From: Microbulbifer rhizosphaerae
Lineage (GTDB): Bacteria > Pseudomonadota > Gammaproteobacteria > Pseudomonadales > Cellvibrionaceae
Length of the DNA: 64,000 bases
Direction: 5' to 3'
Assembly (NCBI RefSeq): GCF_014191725.1
Contig: NZ_JACHWZ010000012.1
Span: 1-64,000 of the forward strand
In this document: piece by piece, positions 17,836-26,893 of the stretch
How the letters are laid out: every line of letters starts with the position of its first letter
Position numbering within the stretch: the first letter of the stretch is position 1
The notes under the pieces: generated by a model
What the model was told of the DNA's origin: nothing
The model's input: only the letters and a program-made list of their open reading frames with translations
Database searches by the model: none
Program-made: the position numbers and the translations under genes

Positions 17836-20070
17836 TCAGGCCGCCAATTCCGCGCGCAAAGCGCGCGCCGCCTCCACCATATTCAGCAGCGACGAACCCA
17901 CCTCTGCCCAGTTGCGGGTCTTGAGGCCGCAGTCAGGATTCACCCAAAGCTTTTCCGGGGGGATCGCTTCGGCGATCTTTCTCAACCGCGCCACCAATTC
18001 CTCCCGCTCCGGCACATTGGGCGAGTGGATATCGTAAATGCCCGGGCCTATCTCGTTTGGATAGCCGCCGTTCTTTCCGGCAAAGGCGTGCAGCAGTTGC
18101 AGATCCGAACGCGCGGATTCAATGGTGATGACATCCGCGTCCAGCGCCACTATCGCATTCATAATTGCGTTGAAGTTGCTGTAGCACATATGGGTGTGAA
18201 TCTGCGTCTCCGGCTTCACCTTACTGCAGGTATAGCGGAAACAGGCCACCGCCCAGCTGAAATAATCCTGGTGCTCCGATTCCCGCAGCGGTACCCCTTC
18301 GCGCAGGGCCGGCTCGTCGATCTGGATAATGCCGATACCGGCGGCTTCCAGGTCGAGCACTTCCTGCCGCAGTGCCTTGGCGATCTGCAGGCAGCTCTCG
18401 CTGCGCGAAATATCCTCTCGGGGGAATGACCAGTTGAGAATGGTCACCGGCCCGGTGAGCATACCCTTGACCGGTTTGCTGGTCAGGCTCTGGGCGTAGC
18501 TGCTCCACTCCACGGTCATGGGTTCGGGACGGGAGATGTCCCCGAAAATGATCGGCGGCTTTACGCAGCGGGAACCGTAGCTCTGTACCCAGCCGTTGCC
18601 GGTGTGCACAAAGCCGTCCAATTGCTCGCCGAAATATTCCACCATGTCGTTGCGTTCCGCCTCGCCGTGCACCAGCACATCCAGGCCGAGTATTTCCTGG
18701 CGGCGGATGGCTTCGGCGATTTCCGCGCGCAGGTGTTCCTTGTAATCCGCTTCGGAAATCTCCCCATTGCGAAACTGCTTGCGCACCCTGCGCAGCAGGT
18801 CAGTTTGCGGGAAGGAACCGATGGTCGTGGTGGGCAGCGGCGGCAGTTGCCAGCGCTCGCGCTGCAGGGCGGCGCGCTCCCCGTAGGCCTGCGGGCGCCA
18901 GATGTCCTCCAGTTCCGCCGCCACCGCGGCGGCCGTCGAGGGCGCCGCGGATTCTTCACCGGCGGCCGCCTCGCCCTTCAGGAGGGACTGCAACTGGCCG
19001 AGTTCATTGAGCTTCTGGCGGCCGTAGGCCAGTTTCCGCAGCTGTTCCGCGGGCAGCGCGGTCTCCGTTTCCAGGTCCACCGGGCAGTGCAGCAGCGAAC
19101 AGCTGGCGGAGAGCCACAGGCGCTCGCCCAGTTGCCGCTCCAGCGGCTGCAGCTGCCGCTGCCATTTGCCCAGGTCGCCGCGCCAGACATTGCGCCCGTT
19201 CAACACGCCGACGGAAAGCACCTGGTCTTCGCCCAGAGCCTCCACGGCCGCGGGCAGTTCTTCCGGCGCGCGCACGCAGTCAATATGCACCCCGGCCACC
19301 GGCAGGGAGAAGGCCAGGGGCAGGTTTTCCCGCAGGGAGGAAAAATAGGTGGCCAGCAGCAGCTTGAGCGAAGGCGCGGCCGCGGCGAGCTGCTGGTACG
19401 CCGGCGCGAAGATGTCGCACCAGGTTACCGGCAGGTCCAGCCCCAGGATCGGCTCATCGATCTGCACCCAGTCGACGCCGGCCCCGGCGATCTGCTGCAA
19501 CAGCTGTTCGTAGCAGGGCAGCAGTTTCGGCAGCAGGTCCAGCGCCTCGCCCTCGGCGCGACCCAGCCACAGGTAGGTCAGCGGGCCTATCACCACCGGC
19601 TTGGCGCTGTGCCCCTGGGACTGGGCCTCGCGCACCTCCTCCAGCAGCCAATCGCTGTCCAGCGCGAATGACTGGTCCGCGGCAAATTCCGGTACCAGGT
19701 AATGGTAGTTGGTATCGAACCATTTGGTCATGGCGCTGGCCGCCACCGGCTCGCCGGACGGCGCGCGGCCGCGCGCCAAGCGGAAGTACTGGTCCAGCCT
19801 GCTATCCACGGCGCCCTCATCGAAGCGCGCCGGCACCACGCCGAACATCAGTGTGTGGTTGAGCACCTGGTCGTACCAGGCGAAATCGCCCACGGCGACG
19901 CGGGAGAGCCCCGCATCGCGCTGCGCCTGCCAGTTGCCGCGGCGAATCTCCGCGCCCACCGCCAGCAGTTCCTGTTGCGAAATCTCGCCTTTCCAGTAGG
20001 CCTCCTGGGCCTTTTTCAGTTCGCGGCCGGCGCCAATGCGCGGGTAGCCGAGGATATGTGTCTGTGCCAT
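17836..20070 (-). CDS. metE: cobalamin-independent methionine synthase
   Basis: MetE moves the methyl group of 5-methyl-THF-triglutamate to homocysteine using zinc. The protein has 744 residues (753 in E. coli), with two (beta/alpha)8 halves. Zinc ligands are seen in IHTHMCYSNFN (His and Cys) and NPDCGLKTR (final Cys). PTTTIGSFPQT marks the start of the C-terminal catalytic half. The ATG at 20070 (MAQTHILGYPRIG) is the conserved N-terminus; the upstream extension runs into a dispersed hairpin. Divergent metR lies 250 bases away, the usual arrangement for MetR activation. Confidence 0.97.
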   Translation of the reverse strand: MAQTHILGYPRIGAGRELKKAQEAYWKGEISQQELLAVGAEIRRGNWQAQRDAGLSRVAVGDFAWYDQVLNHTLMFGVVPARFDEGAVDSRLDQYFRLARGRAPSGEPVAASAMTKWFDTNYHYLVPEFAADQSFALDSDWLLEEVREAQSQGHSAKPVVIGPLTYLWLGRAEGEALDLLPKLLPCYEQLLQQIAGAGVDWVQIDEPILGLDLPVTWCDIFAPAYQQLAAAAPSLKLLLATYFSSLRENLPLAFSLPVAGVHIDCVRAPEELPAAVEALGEDQVLSVGVLNGRNVWRGDLGKWQRQLQPLERQLGERLWLSASCSLLHCPVDLETETALPAEQLRKLAYGRQKLNELGQLQSLLKGEAAAGEESAAPSTAAAVAAELEDIWRPQAYGERAALQRERWQLPPLPTTTIGSFPQTDLLRRVRKQFRNGEISEADYKEHLRAEIAEAIRRQEILGLDVLVHGEAERNDMVEYFGEQLDGFVHTGNGWVQSYGSRCVKPPIIFGDISRPEPMTVEWSSYAQSLTSKPVKGMLTGPVTILNWSFPREDISRSESCLQIAKALRQEVLDLEAAGIGIIQIDEPALREGVPLRESEHQDYFSWAVACFRYTCSKVKPETQIHTHMCYSNFNAIMNAIVALDADVITIESARSDLQLLHAFAGKNGGYPNEIGPGIYDIHSPNVPEREELVARLRKIAEAIPPEKLWVNPDCGLKTRNWAEVGSSLLNMVEAARALRAELAA

Positions 20071-20101
20071 TTGCTTTCCTTCTGTCAATTCGCTGATCGT
20101 T

Positions 20102-20237
20102 CTGTAGGAGCGGCGGGGCGGCCGTCCGCCCATGGCCGCGATCGATGTTCGAGGAAGTCCGATCGCGGGCCATGGGCCGCTCCTGGGGGGGAGACGGGCC
20201 TGCGGCCCGTAGCCGAGCTGGGGCTCGGCGCTCCCGG
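20102..20237. repeat. dispersed hairpins inside the metE-metR control region
   Basis: A head-to-head A-type pair (20102-20185) and a B-type hairpin (20195-20237) fill most of the metE leader, leaving about 80 bases before metR. Repeats of this kind are otherwise mainly downstream of genes in this window, so the placement inside a divergent promoter region is noteworthy. Confidence 0.75.
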
Positions 20238-20271
20238 CATAAATTCGAGGTTGATTCTGAGGGGCAGGTGT

Positions 20272-20287
20272 TGTTCAATCAATTTCA
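20272..20287. promoter_or_regulatory. possible MetR half-site pair
   Basis: On the minus strand this reads ATGAAATTGATTGAAC, which matches TGAA-N5-TTCA at all but one position. It lies about 35 bases before the metR ATG and 200 bases before metE. MetR sites in enterobacteria have the TGAANNNNNTTCA form. The match is imperfect and the AT-rich context makes chance likely. Confidence 0.3.
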
Positions 20288-20320
20288 TATTTTTTGCCCT
20301 GAACATGAATTTTTCTAAAG

Positions 20321-21241
20321 ATGATTGAGCTGCGACACTTGCGGGCGCTTACGTTGCTGCGGGAGACCGGCAGCATGGTGCGCGCCGCGGAGCGGCTGCA
20401 CCTGACCCAGTCCGCCCTATCCCACCTGTTCCGCGAAATGGAGGAGCGGCACGACCAGGCGCTGTTCGTGCGCAAGTCGCGCCCGCTGCGCTTTACCAGC
20501 GCCGGGCTGCGGCTGCTGCAGCTGGCGGACGAGGTCATGCCCCGGGTGAAGCTGGCCCAGCGGGATCTGGTGCGGCTGGCCTCCGGCCAGGCGGGGCGGC
20601 TGAATATCGCCATCGAGTGCCACAGCTGCTATCAATGGCTGATGCCCACCCTGGACCATTACCGGGACAACTGGCCGGAGGTGGAACTGGACCTTTCCAG
20701 CGGCTTCCACTTCGCGCCATTGCCTGCGCTGGTGCGCGGCGACCTGGACCTGGTGGTGACCTCCAACCCGGACCCGGAACTGAAAGGCATTCACTACCAG
20801 CCGCTGTTCAGCTTCGAGATGTGCCTGGCGGTGAGCCGCAAACACCCGCTGGCGGAGAAGAGCTGGGTAGCCCCGCAGGATCTGGCCGGCGAGGTGCAGA
20901 TCACCTACCCGGTGGAGCGGGAGCGGCTGGATATCTTCCAGCACTTCCTCGACCCCGCCGGCGTGGAACCGGCGGAAATACGCACCGCGGAACTCACCGT
21001 AATGATGGTGCAGCTGGCGGCCAGCGGCCGCGGCGTCTGCGCGCTGCCCAACTGGGCGCTACATGAATACCTACAGAAGGGGTTTATCGCCCAGTTGCGA
21101 TTGGGGGAGAAAGGATTGTGGAGCACCCTCTACGCGGCGGTGCGCGAGGAGATGCTGGAGCAGGCATTTCTGGAGGATTTTTTACATACCGCGCGGGAGA
21201 CCAGTTTCGCCGATTTGAAAGGTATTCGCGCTGCGAACTGA
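20321..21241 (+). CDS. metR: LysR-family regulator of methionine synthesis
   Basis: A LysR-type regulator of 306 residues. The winged HTH lies at residues 1-60 (LRALTLLRETGSMVRAAERL, then HLTQSALSHLF), and the homocysteine-type co-inducer domain follows (RLNIAIECHSCYQWLMPTLD, characteristic of MetR). Its position divergent from metE supports MetR, which activates metE with homocysteine and usually represses itself. The ATG at 20321 is the only start that keeps the full first helix. A cytochrome b561 gene follows after 74 bases. Confidence 0.93.
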   Translation: MIELRHLRALTLLRETGSMVRAAERLHLTQSALSHLFREMEERHDQALFVRKSRPLRFTSAGLRLLQLADEVMPRVKLAQRDLVRLASGQAGRLNIAIECHSCYQWLMPTLDHYRDNWPEVELDLSSGFHFAPLPALVRGDLDLVVTSNPDPELKGIHYQPLFSFEMCLAVSRKHPLAEKSWVAPQDLAGEVQITYPVERERLDIFQHFLDPAGVEPAEIRTAELTVMMVQLAASGRGVCALPNWALHEYLQKGFIAQLRLGEKGLWSTLYAAVREEMLEQAFLEDFLHTARETSFADLKGIRAAN

Positions 21242-21315
21242 AGGCGGAATTCCCGCGAGACAAATGCTTCCCGACACGCTAATGTAATTTCCGCGAAATA
21301 TGAGGGGAAACACCC

Positions 21316-21855
21316 ATGCAAACCAATATCGACCGCTGGAACCCGGTAAGCAAGGGTTTACACTGGCTGATTGCCATTTTGATCCTCTGCGCCTGGGGAT
21401 CAATAGAACTCCACGAGTTCTACGAGAAAGGCGACCCTATGCGCAAGTGGTGGGAATACCTGCATTTCACTATCGGTTTCGGCATACTGCTACTCGCGCT
21501 GCTGCGCCTCTACTGGCGCAGCACCCACCCCCGGCCGAAACTCTTCGGCGGCCGTTGGCAGCGGAAAGTCTCACTACTGGTACAGGGATTGTTTTACGTA
21601 TTGATGCTGGCCATGCCGATTACCGGCATGGCCATGCGCCAGTTTGCGGGAAAGGAGACACCACTTTTCTGGCTGTTCAAACTACCGCCGTTGGTGGAAA
21701 AGAATATCGATATTGCAGAACAGTTGGAGTTTTTCCATAAAGAACTGCTGTGGAACACCCTGCTGGCACTGCTGGTGCTGCATATTTCCGGTGCGCTCTG
21801 GCATCACTTCGTAAATCGCGACGACACGCTGCGGCATATGTTGCCGTGGCGATAA
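21316..21855 (+). CDS. cytochrome b561 family di-heme membrane protein
   Basis: An inner-membrane protein of 179 residues with four transmembrane helices (about 12-30, 48-66, 88-106 and 142-165). Candidate axial heme ligands are His16 (GLHWL), His50 (YLHFTIGF), His141 (FFHKELLW) and His156 (VLHISG), the spacing expected for b561/CybB. The family oxidises ubiquinol or scavenges superoxide in some members. RWNPVSKGLHWL at the N-terminus is typical. It has a GAGGGGAAA ribosome site. Confidence 0.88.
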   Translation: MQTNIDRWNPVSKGLHWLIAILILCAWGSIELHEFYEKGDPMRKWWEYLHFTIGFGILLLALLRLYWRSTHPRPKLFGGRWQRKVSLLVQGLFYVLMLAMPITGMAMRQFAGKETPLFWLFKLPPLVEKNIDIAEQLEFFHKELLWNTLLALLVLHISGALWHHFVNRDDTLRHMLPWR

Positions 21856-21886
21856 AAAGTTCGGCAACGCGCTTGAAGATACCGTC

Positions 21887-21983
21887 GTCATACCGGCACC
21901 CAGTGTCAGCCTCAAGGCCGGATGGATTCCGGCCTGCGCCGGAATGACGACGATTATTGTAGGAGCGGCCCATGGCCGCGACC
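21887..21983. repeat. dispersed hairpins between cybB-like gene and deaD
   Basis: 21887-21950 is a GGATTCCGGCCTGCGCCGGA hairpin, a class widespread in proteobacterial intergenic DNA. 21958-21983 is a single A-type unit. Both lie between convergent genes. Confidence 0.7.
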
Positions 21984-22054
21984 GGACCCTTCGCCCCTCT
22001 CACACTTGAACACACCATACCGGTGAATACCGGTATGACGAAAAACGCGGGGCG

Positions 22055-23794
22055 CTATTGTTTGGGCTTGCGTCCTTTCGGTTTGCCGCGCGGCTTGCCA
22101 CCACCGCCCTCAGCCAGGCGGGAAATATTCATCGCCCTTCCCGCCACCCGCACTTTTTTCAGGTGCTGCAGAATTTCCTTGGGCATACCTTCCGGCAGGT
22201 CCACGGTGGTGTATTCCGGGTAGATTTCAATGCGTCCGATATAAGAGCTGTCCAGCTCCACCTCGTTGGCGATGGCGCCGACAATATTGCCCGGTTTCAC
22301 CCCGGCCTCGCGACCCACCTCGATGCGGAAGCGCTCCAAGCCCTCGTCCGGCGGCGGCATTTTTTTGTCCTTTTCGTAGCCGCCCTTCTTCCGGCCCCGA
22401 CTTTCGAAATCCTCATCGCGTTCGCGGCGCTCCCGCCTCTCTGTTCTCTCCCGGGGCTTGTGCTCCTGTTCTTTTACCAGCAGCGGCTGGTCGCCCTGGG
22501 CCATGGCGGCCAGGGCCGCGGCGACATCCAGCGGGTCGGCTTCGACCTGTGCCAGGTATTCCTCGACCAACTGGCGGTAGGGCGCCAGATCGGTAGCGCC
22601 CTCCAGAGTGGTGGTAATGCGCTCGCGGAAGCGCTGCATACGCGCGTCGTTGACCGCAGCGGCGCTGGGCAGCTGCAGTTGCTCAATCGGCTTTTTGGTG
22701 GCCTTTTCAATCACCCGCAGCATGCGCCGCTCCCGCGGCGCCACAAACAGGATCGCGTCGCCCTCGCGCCCGGCGCGGCCGGTGCGGCCGATACGGTGGA
22801 TATAGGCTTCGGCGTCGTAGGGAATATCGTAGTTAATGACATGGCTGATACGCGCCACGTCCAGGCCGCGGGCGGCCACATCGGTGGCCACCACGATATC
22901 CAGCTTGCCTTTCTTCAGTTTGTCGATCACCGCCTCGCGCAGGTTCTGCGCCATATCGCCGTTCAGCGCCGCGCTGGCGAAACCGCGCGCGGCCAGTTTG
23001 TCCGCCAGCTCCACGGTGCTGTTCTTGGTGCGCACGAAAATAATCGTCGCATCCACCGGCTCCGCCTCCAGGATGCGGGTGAGCGCATCCAGCTTGTGCA
23101 GGCCGCCCACCGGCCAGTAGCGCTGGCGGATGGTCTCCGCGGTCTCGGTTTTCACGCGGATCTTCACTTCCACCGGGTCGCGCAGGTATTCGCGGGCAAT
23201 GGTGGCGATCTCTCTAGGCATGGTGGCGGAGAAGAGCGCGATCTGGCGCTGCTCCGGAATCTGTTCCAGCACCCACTTAACATCGTCGATAAAGCCCATA
23301 CGCAGCATTTCGTCGGCTTCATCCAGCACCAGGGTCTTCAGGCCGGACAGATCCAGCGAGCCTCGGCGCATATGGTCCATCACCCGCCCGGGGGTACCCA
23401 CCACCAGTTGCACACCGCGCTTCAGCTGCTGCATCTGGCCGCGGTAGTCGGCACCGCCGTAGATCGGTGCCACATGGAAACCACGCAGATTCTGCGCATA
23501 GGACTGACAGGCTTCAGCCACCTGAATCGCCAGCTCCCGGGTCGGCGCCAGCACCAGCGCCTGGGGGCGGCGATCCTTCAGGTCCAGCTGCGCCAGCAGC
23601 GGCAGCGCAAAGGCGGCGGTCTTTCCGGTACCGGTCTGCGCCTGGCCCAGCAGGTCGCGGCCGGCCAGCAGGGAGGGGATCGTCTCCGCCTGGATGGGGG
23701 ATGGGGTTTCGTAGCCCAGCTTTTCAACGGCGCTGAGGATTTCGGGCAGCAGGCCCAATTGGTCAAAGCCGGCTGGCTTGGGGGTATCGGTCAT
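22055..23794 (-). CDS. deaD: DEAD-box ATP-dependent RNA helicase
   Basis: A DEAD-box helicase of 579 residues, related to DeaD/CsdA and involved in ribosome assembly and RNA remodelling, especially in the cold. The motifs run in order: FDQLGL with the Q motif PSPIQAETIP; AQTGTGKT (I); PTRELAIQ (Ia); TPGRVMDH (Ib); VLDEADEML (II); FSATMP (III); DIVVATDVAARGLDV (V); and YIHRIGRTGRAGREG (VI). A basic, Arg/Glu-rich linker leads to a DbpA-type RNA-binding domain (VGREAGVKPGNIVGAIANE) and a Gly/Lys tail. The ATG at 23794 is used; a GTG four codons earlier is possible. Confidence 0.95.
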   Translation of the reverse strand: MTDTPKPAGFDQLGLLPEILSAVEKLGYETPSPIQAETIPSLLAGRDLLGQAQTGTGKTAAFALPLLAQLDLKDRRPQALVLAPTRELAIQVAEACQSYAQNLRGFHVAPIYGGADYRGQMQQLKRGVQLVVGTPGRVMDHMRRGSLDLSGLKTLVLDEADEMLRMGFIDDVKWVLEQIPEQRQIALFSATMPREIATIAREYLRDPVEVKIRVKTETAETIRQRYWPVGGLHKLDALTRILEAEPVDATIIFVRTKNSTVELADKLAARGFASAALNGDMAQNLREAVIDKLKKGKLDIVVATDVAARGLDVARISHVINYDIPYDAEAYIHRIGRTGRAGREGDAILFVAPRERRMLRVIEKATKKPIEQLQLPSAAAVNDARMQRFRERITTTLEGATDLAPYRQLVEEYLAQVEADPLDVAAALAAMAQGDQPLLVKEQEHKPRERTERRERRERDEDFESRGRKKGGYEKDKKMPPPDEGLERFRIEVGREAGVKPGNIVGAIANEVELDSSYIGRIEIYPEYTTVDLPEGMPKEILQHLKKVRVAGRAMNISRLAEGGGGKPRGKPKGRKPKQ

Positions 23795-24057
23795 TTCGGG
23801 TTTCACTTGAAGCTACAAAGGTGCCCCAACAGTCGGGGGCCGAGTGCGGCGGGGGACAAAAGGGCGCGCAGTTTACCAGACTCGGCGGGTGCTGGCAGCT
23901 TGTTATTTGACCAGCCCCTTCACTATAGCCGGGGAAGGCAGAGTGGTGCAGCGGCTTTCGGTTGTTGACGGTACAAAGCGATCGCATCGGCCACCGCACT
24001 GCGGCTGGAAACCAGCTAACACATACCGCAGCAGTGCGAATACGGCGGGATTGCGGC

Positions 24058-25302
24058 TCAGGCGCTACTTGACAGGGTACCGGCGGTATGGGACCCGCCC
24101 TCGACAGGCACTTCCAATGTCGACGCCACCTTCTGCCAGGCGGCCTCCACGGTCTGCTCGATGCACTTGTAAAAGCAGCCGTCCAGTTGGGTGTGCTCGT
24201 GGAGATAGGGGCGGAACCGGCGAAACAGCTCGCCATCCACCGCATCGGGATGGCGCCAGAAACCCGCCAGGTCCCCCTGGTGCGTCAAGCCGGGGATATC
24301 GTACAGCGCCCGCCCCAACACTTTGGTCGGCACCCGGTGCAGCAGGGCGGAAATGCCCACGGTGCTGTTGATGGTGACCACGCCCTTGGCGTGCGCCAGC
24401 AACGTAGGCAGGTGCAGGTCGTGACAATAGGTTACCCGGCCAGCCGCGCCACGCTGGGCCGCGAGGATATCGATCAGCTCTCCGTAGTGACAAAAACCCC
24501 GGTCCATGGGGTGGTGCTTGATCACCAGCTTCTCAGCGGGTGCGGCATTGGCGGCAAAGGAACTGATCACCAAGTCGATGGAATGCTCGATGGACAGCAG
24601 ATCCGCGTGCACACGGATCTGGAAATCGTCACAGGTTTGCAGCGGGAACAGGAAAAATTGCCGGTGGTGATCTTTTATCAGACGAGGCAACAGCTTCCAT
24701 TCGGTAACCCTGTACAGGCCCTTGCGATAAAAGCTGGTCAACCAGCACAGGCCCTCCTCCTTCCAACGCCGGCTGCGGTGGTGCCGGTAGTGGGGGAAGC
24801 GGGACTTGGCCAGGCGGGCCATCGCATAGTAGAGACTGGCAAACCAGGCTCGCTGCCAGAAGGTCGGCCCGACTTGCGGGGCGGGCTGACGCCCCGCCGC
24901 CCGGTAGCTGTCGATGGCGCCCTGGGACCAGTCGGTGCCCGAATGGGCATTGACCCCGCCCCGCTCCAAAGTAACGAAATCCGGGCGCAGGTAGCCCTCC
25001 TCAAACGCCCAAAAGGCGACGCCCAACTGCTCGCAGACCTCGCGCGCCACGCGGTGGTAGAAGCGGCAGTCCCCATAGACAAACACTGCCCGGATATCCC
25101 GTTCGCACAAGTAGTCGTGCAAAAACGTCGGCCAGTCGCCGGTGCGGTCTCTATAGTCGACCTGGCGATCGGCCCAGCCGTAGTAGCGGTCCCCGCCGTT
25201 GAAATTGATCCTGTGGGTTGTGATCCCCTGTCGGGAAAACCGCCTTGCCAGGCGGGCGAAATAAGGCCCGAGGGGGCCCTGCAAGAATAAAACCGAAGAC
25301 AT
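24058..25302 (-). CDS. kpsS: capsule polysaccharide export/Kdo-linker protein KpsS
   Basis: KpsS adds the first beta-Kdo to lyso-phosphatidylglycerol, beginning the poly-Kdo linker of ABC-transporter-dependent capsules (established for E. coli and Neisseria). The protein has 414 residues. MSSVLFLQGPLGPYFARLAR opens it, followed by RINFNGGDRYYG and FEEGYLRPDFVTLE, all KpsS hallmarks. HHPMDRG and STVGISALLHRVPTKVLG are conserved in the C-terminal half. The ATG at 25302 fits the family N-terminus; the frame is open 25 codons further up without support. It is the last gene of the minus-strand capsule run. Confidence 0.93.
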   Translation of the reverse strand: MSSVLFLQGPLGPYFARLARRFSRQGITTHRINFNGGDRYYGWADRQVDYRDRTGDWPTFLHDYLCERDIRAVFVYGDCRFYHRVAREVCEQLGVAFWAFEEGYLRPDFVTLERGGVNAHSGTDWSQGAIDSYRAAGRQPAPQVGPTFWQRAWFASLYYAMARLAKSRFPHYRHHRSRRWKEEGLCWLTSFYRKGLYRVTEWKLLPRLIKDHHRQFFLFPLQTCDDFQIRVHADLLSIEHSIDLVISSFAANAAPAEKLVIKHHPMDRGFCHYGELIDILAAQRGAAGRVTYCHDLHLPTLLAHAKGVVTINSTVGISALLHRVPTKVLGRALYDIPGLTHQGDLAGFWRHPDAVDGELFRRFRPYLHEHTQLDGCFYKCIEQTVEAAWQKVASTLEVPVEGGSHTAGTLSSSA

Positions 25303-25749
25303 TGATTTACCCAACCCTGGCGACCAAAACCGTCGCCCCCCGGCGACGCCCCAAAAGCGCCGAATGCACCGCGCCACTTGTTTTTTTTTCTAAAACTCTA
25401 CTGTCCCCAACCGCTAACCAGCTGGCTATTGATACTTCCCGGTTACTCCCCAGCCCGCGGAGTTTACCCATTCGAAAAGCCCCTGTCGCCGGTTTGTAAT
25501 GGGCGTGTAATGAGGTTCAACGGAATGTGCAATCCGGTAGGAACTGAATGGCACTTAGTTAAGTCCCGAGCTGCCCCTGCCCCTGAGGAGTGCGCTGTAG
25601 GAGCCTGCTTGCAGGCGAACATTCCCGGTGCCTTGCCGCGACCTCAATTCGCCTGCAAGCAGGCTCCTACAGGGGGATTCCTGCCATTGAGTTCATCCCT
25701 GACAACCCCGTTAAATCACTGCAAAAGCTGTTCCAAATACCGGCAAAAG
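25303..25749. other. intergenic gap between the PhyH-like gene and kpsS
   Basis: About 450 bases without a credible gene. It contains an A-type hairpin at 25595-25672 and an AT-rich stretch with a TTGTTTTTTTT run near 25380. The gap suggests that kpsS may have its own promoter or depend on read-through. Confidence 0.5.
25595..25672. repeat. A-type dispersed hairpin, 'GCCTGCTTGCAGGCG' variant
   Basis: CTGTAGGAGCCTGCTTGCAG is repeated inverted about 55 bases later, ending CTCCTACAG. The same variant occurs at 30428 and 50613. Each half can also fold alone. Confidence 0.8.
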
Positions 25750-26781
25750 CTAACGGCTGAAGCGGCCGACAAAATTGCGCTGCTCACCGCTGGCCAGTTT
25801 TCCCCGATCCAGGCGTCCAAGCACCTTGCCCCAGCCCCACTCGAACGCCCGCGCCGTCGACTTTGGCCACAAGGTAAACAGCGGATTGAAGGGGTTGTCT
25901 CTGGCCTGCATCCACACCGTCATCCGGTGGGACCTGGCTTTGGCCTCGCCGCGGCAGTGAAATCCATACACATTGCCGATCAGCAGCGTATTGGCCGGCA
26001 CACAAAACTTGCGGGGCTGAAAGCCCATTTCCGCCAGATCCCGCTCCGTTACCCGGAAGGAGCCATCCCAGTAGCGCCCGGGGGCGCGGGCATCGCCCCG
26101 CTTGCAGGCCTCCAGGCTCTGCCGGTACTCCCATTTCAGCCGGCGCCAGGTGAGGCAATGGGAGCCGGGCACATAGATATACGGGCCGTTGCTATCGTCC
26201 ACCGGATCGATATAGAGCCAGCCCTTGACGCAGGGATGGAAAGTATCCGCGTGCATATCCCGCTGGGGGTCCGGGCGCGGGGTGACATTCGCGTGATTGC
26301 ACAGGTTCTCGATATAGAAGAGCGGCGGCCGATTCTTGGAAGAGCAGTAGCGCACCAGGCGATCGAGCCGAGAATCCTCCACCAAGGCCTTCAACTCCGG
26401 AAACTGCTCGCGGACTCGATGCGTCATAAAGGCACGCTGGGTCAGGGTGGTGCCCTCCACAAACTCGCGCACCTGCCCTTCATAGTTCTGCAGCTCCAGC
26501 ACCAGGCACTGAAACTGCTCTTCGGGCAGGAAGTCTTTCCTCAGGATATAGCCGTTGCGCAGGAAATCGCGCCTATCCCCGGCGGCAACCAGCGGCGCCA
26601 GCAACAGCAGCCGGAAGCGGAACAGCGACTGCGCCAAAATTACCCGCATGACATGCAGGCCACAGCGGTTTAACCAATAGCTACCGATGATGGGATTATT
26701 CTTGAAACTCTTGCCCCAGGAAAAGAGTTCCAGCAGCCACTGGGGCCATTTCCACAGGGCTTTAACAAACGGTTTGGCCAT
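25750..26781 (-). CDS. phytanoyl-CoA dioxygenase (PhyH)-like protein in the capsule locus
   Basis: The protein has 343 residues. The Fe(II)/2-oxoglutarate set of the PhyH family is recognisable. RDMHADTFHPCVKGWLYID carries H-x-D, DSNGPYIYVPGSH follows, and GFHCRGEAKARSHRMTVWM supplies the distal His and the Arg for 2OG. An N-terminal region (about 1-75) is hydrophobic in part (LFRFRLLLLAPLVAAGDR) and may lie at the membrane. Its place between kpsC and kpsS suggests a hydroxylation acting on capsule sugar or linker lipid, but the substrate is unknown. Its stop is 447 bases before kpsS. ATG at 26781 is the only good start. Confidence 0.75.
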   Translation of the reverse strand: MAKPFVKALWKWPQWLLELFSWGKSFKNNPIIGSYWLNRCGLHVMRVILAQSLFRFRLLLLAPLVAAGDRRDFLRNGYILRKDFLPEEQFQCLVLELQNYEGQVREFVEGTTLTQRAFMTHRVREQFPELKALVEDSRLDRLVRYCSSKNRPPLFYIENLCNHANVTPRPDPQRDMHADTFHPCVKGWLYIDPVDDSNGPYIYVPGSHCLTWRRLKWEYRQSLEACKRGDARAPGRYWDGSFRVTERDLAEMGFQPRKFCVPANTLLIGNVYGFHCRGEAKARSHRMTVWMQARDNPFNPLFTLWPKSTARAFEWGWGKVLGRLDRGKLASGEQRNFVGRFSR

Positions 26782-26807
26782 AGGCCTCTTCCCCGAATTA
26801 AAAGTGT

Positions 26808-26886
26808 CTGTAGGAGCGGCCCATGGCCGCGATCAATGAAGGGGGAATACCCGAAGCCCGATAGCGGCCATGGGCCGCTCCTACAG
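26808..26886. repeat. A-type dispersed hairpin pair after kpsC
   Basis: CTGTAGGAGCGGCCCATGGC is repeated in inverted form, ending CCTACAG, eight bases after the kpsC stop. It separates kpsC from the PhyH-like gene. Confidence 0.8.
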
Positions 26887-26893
26887 GAAATTC

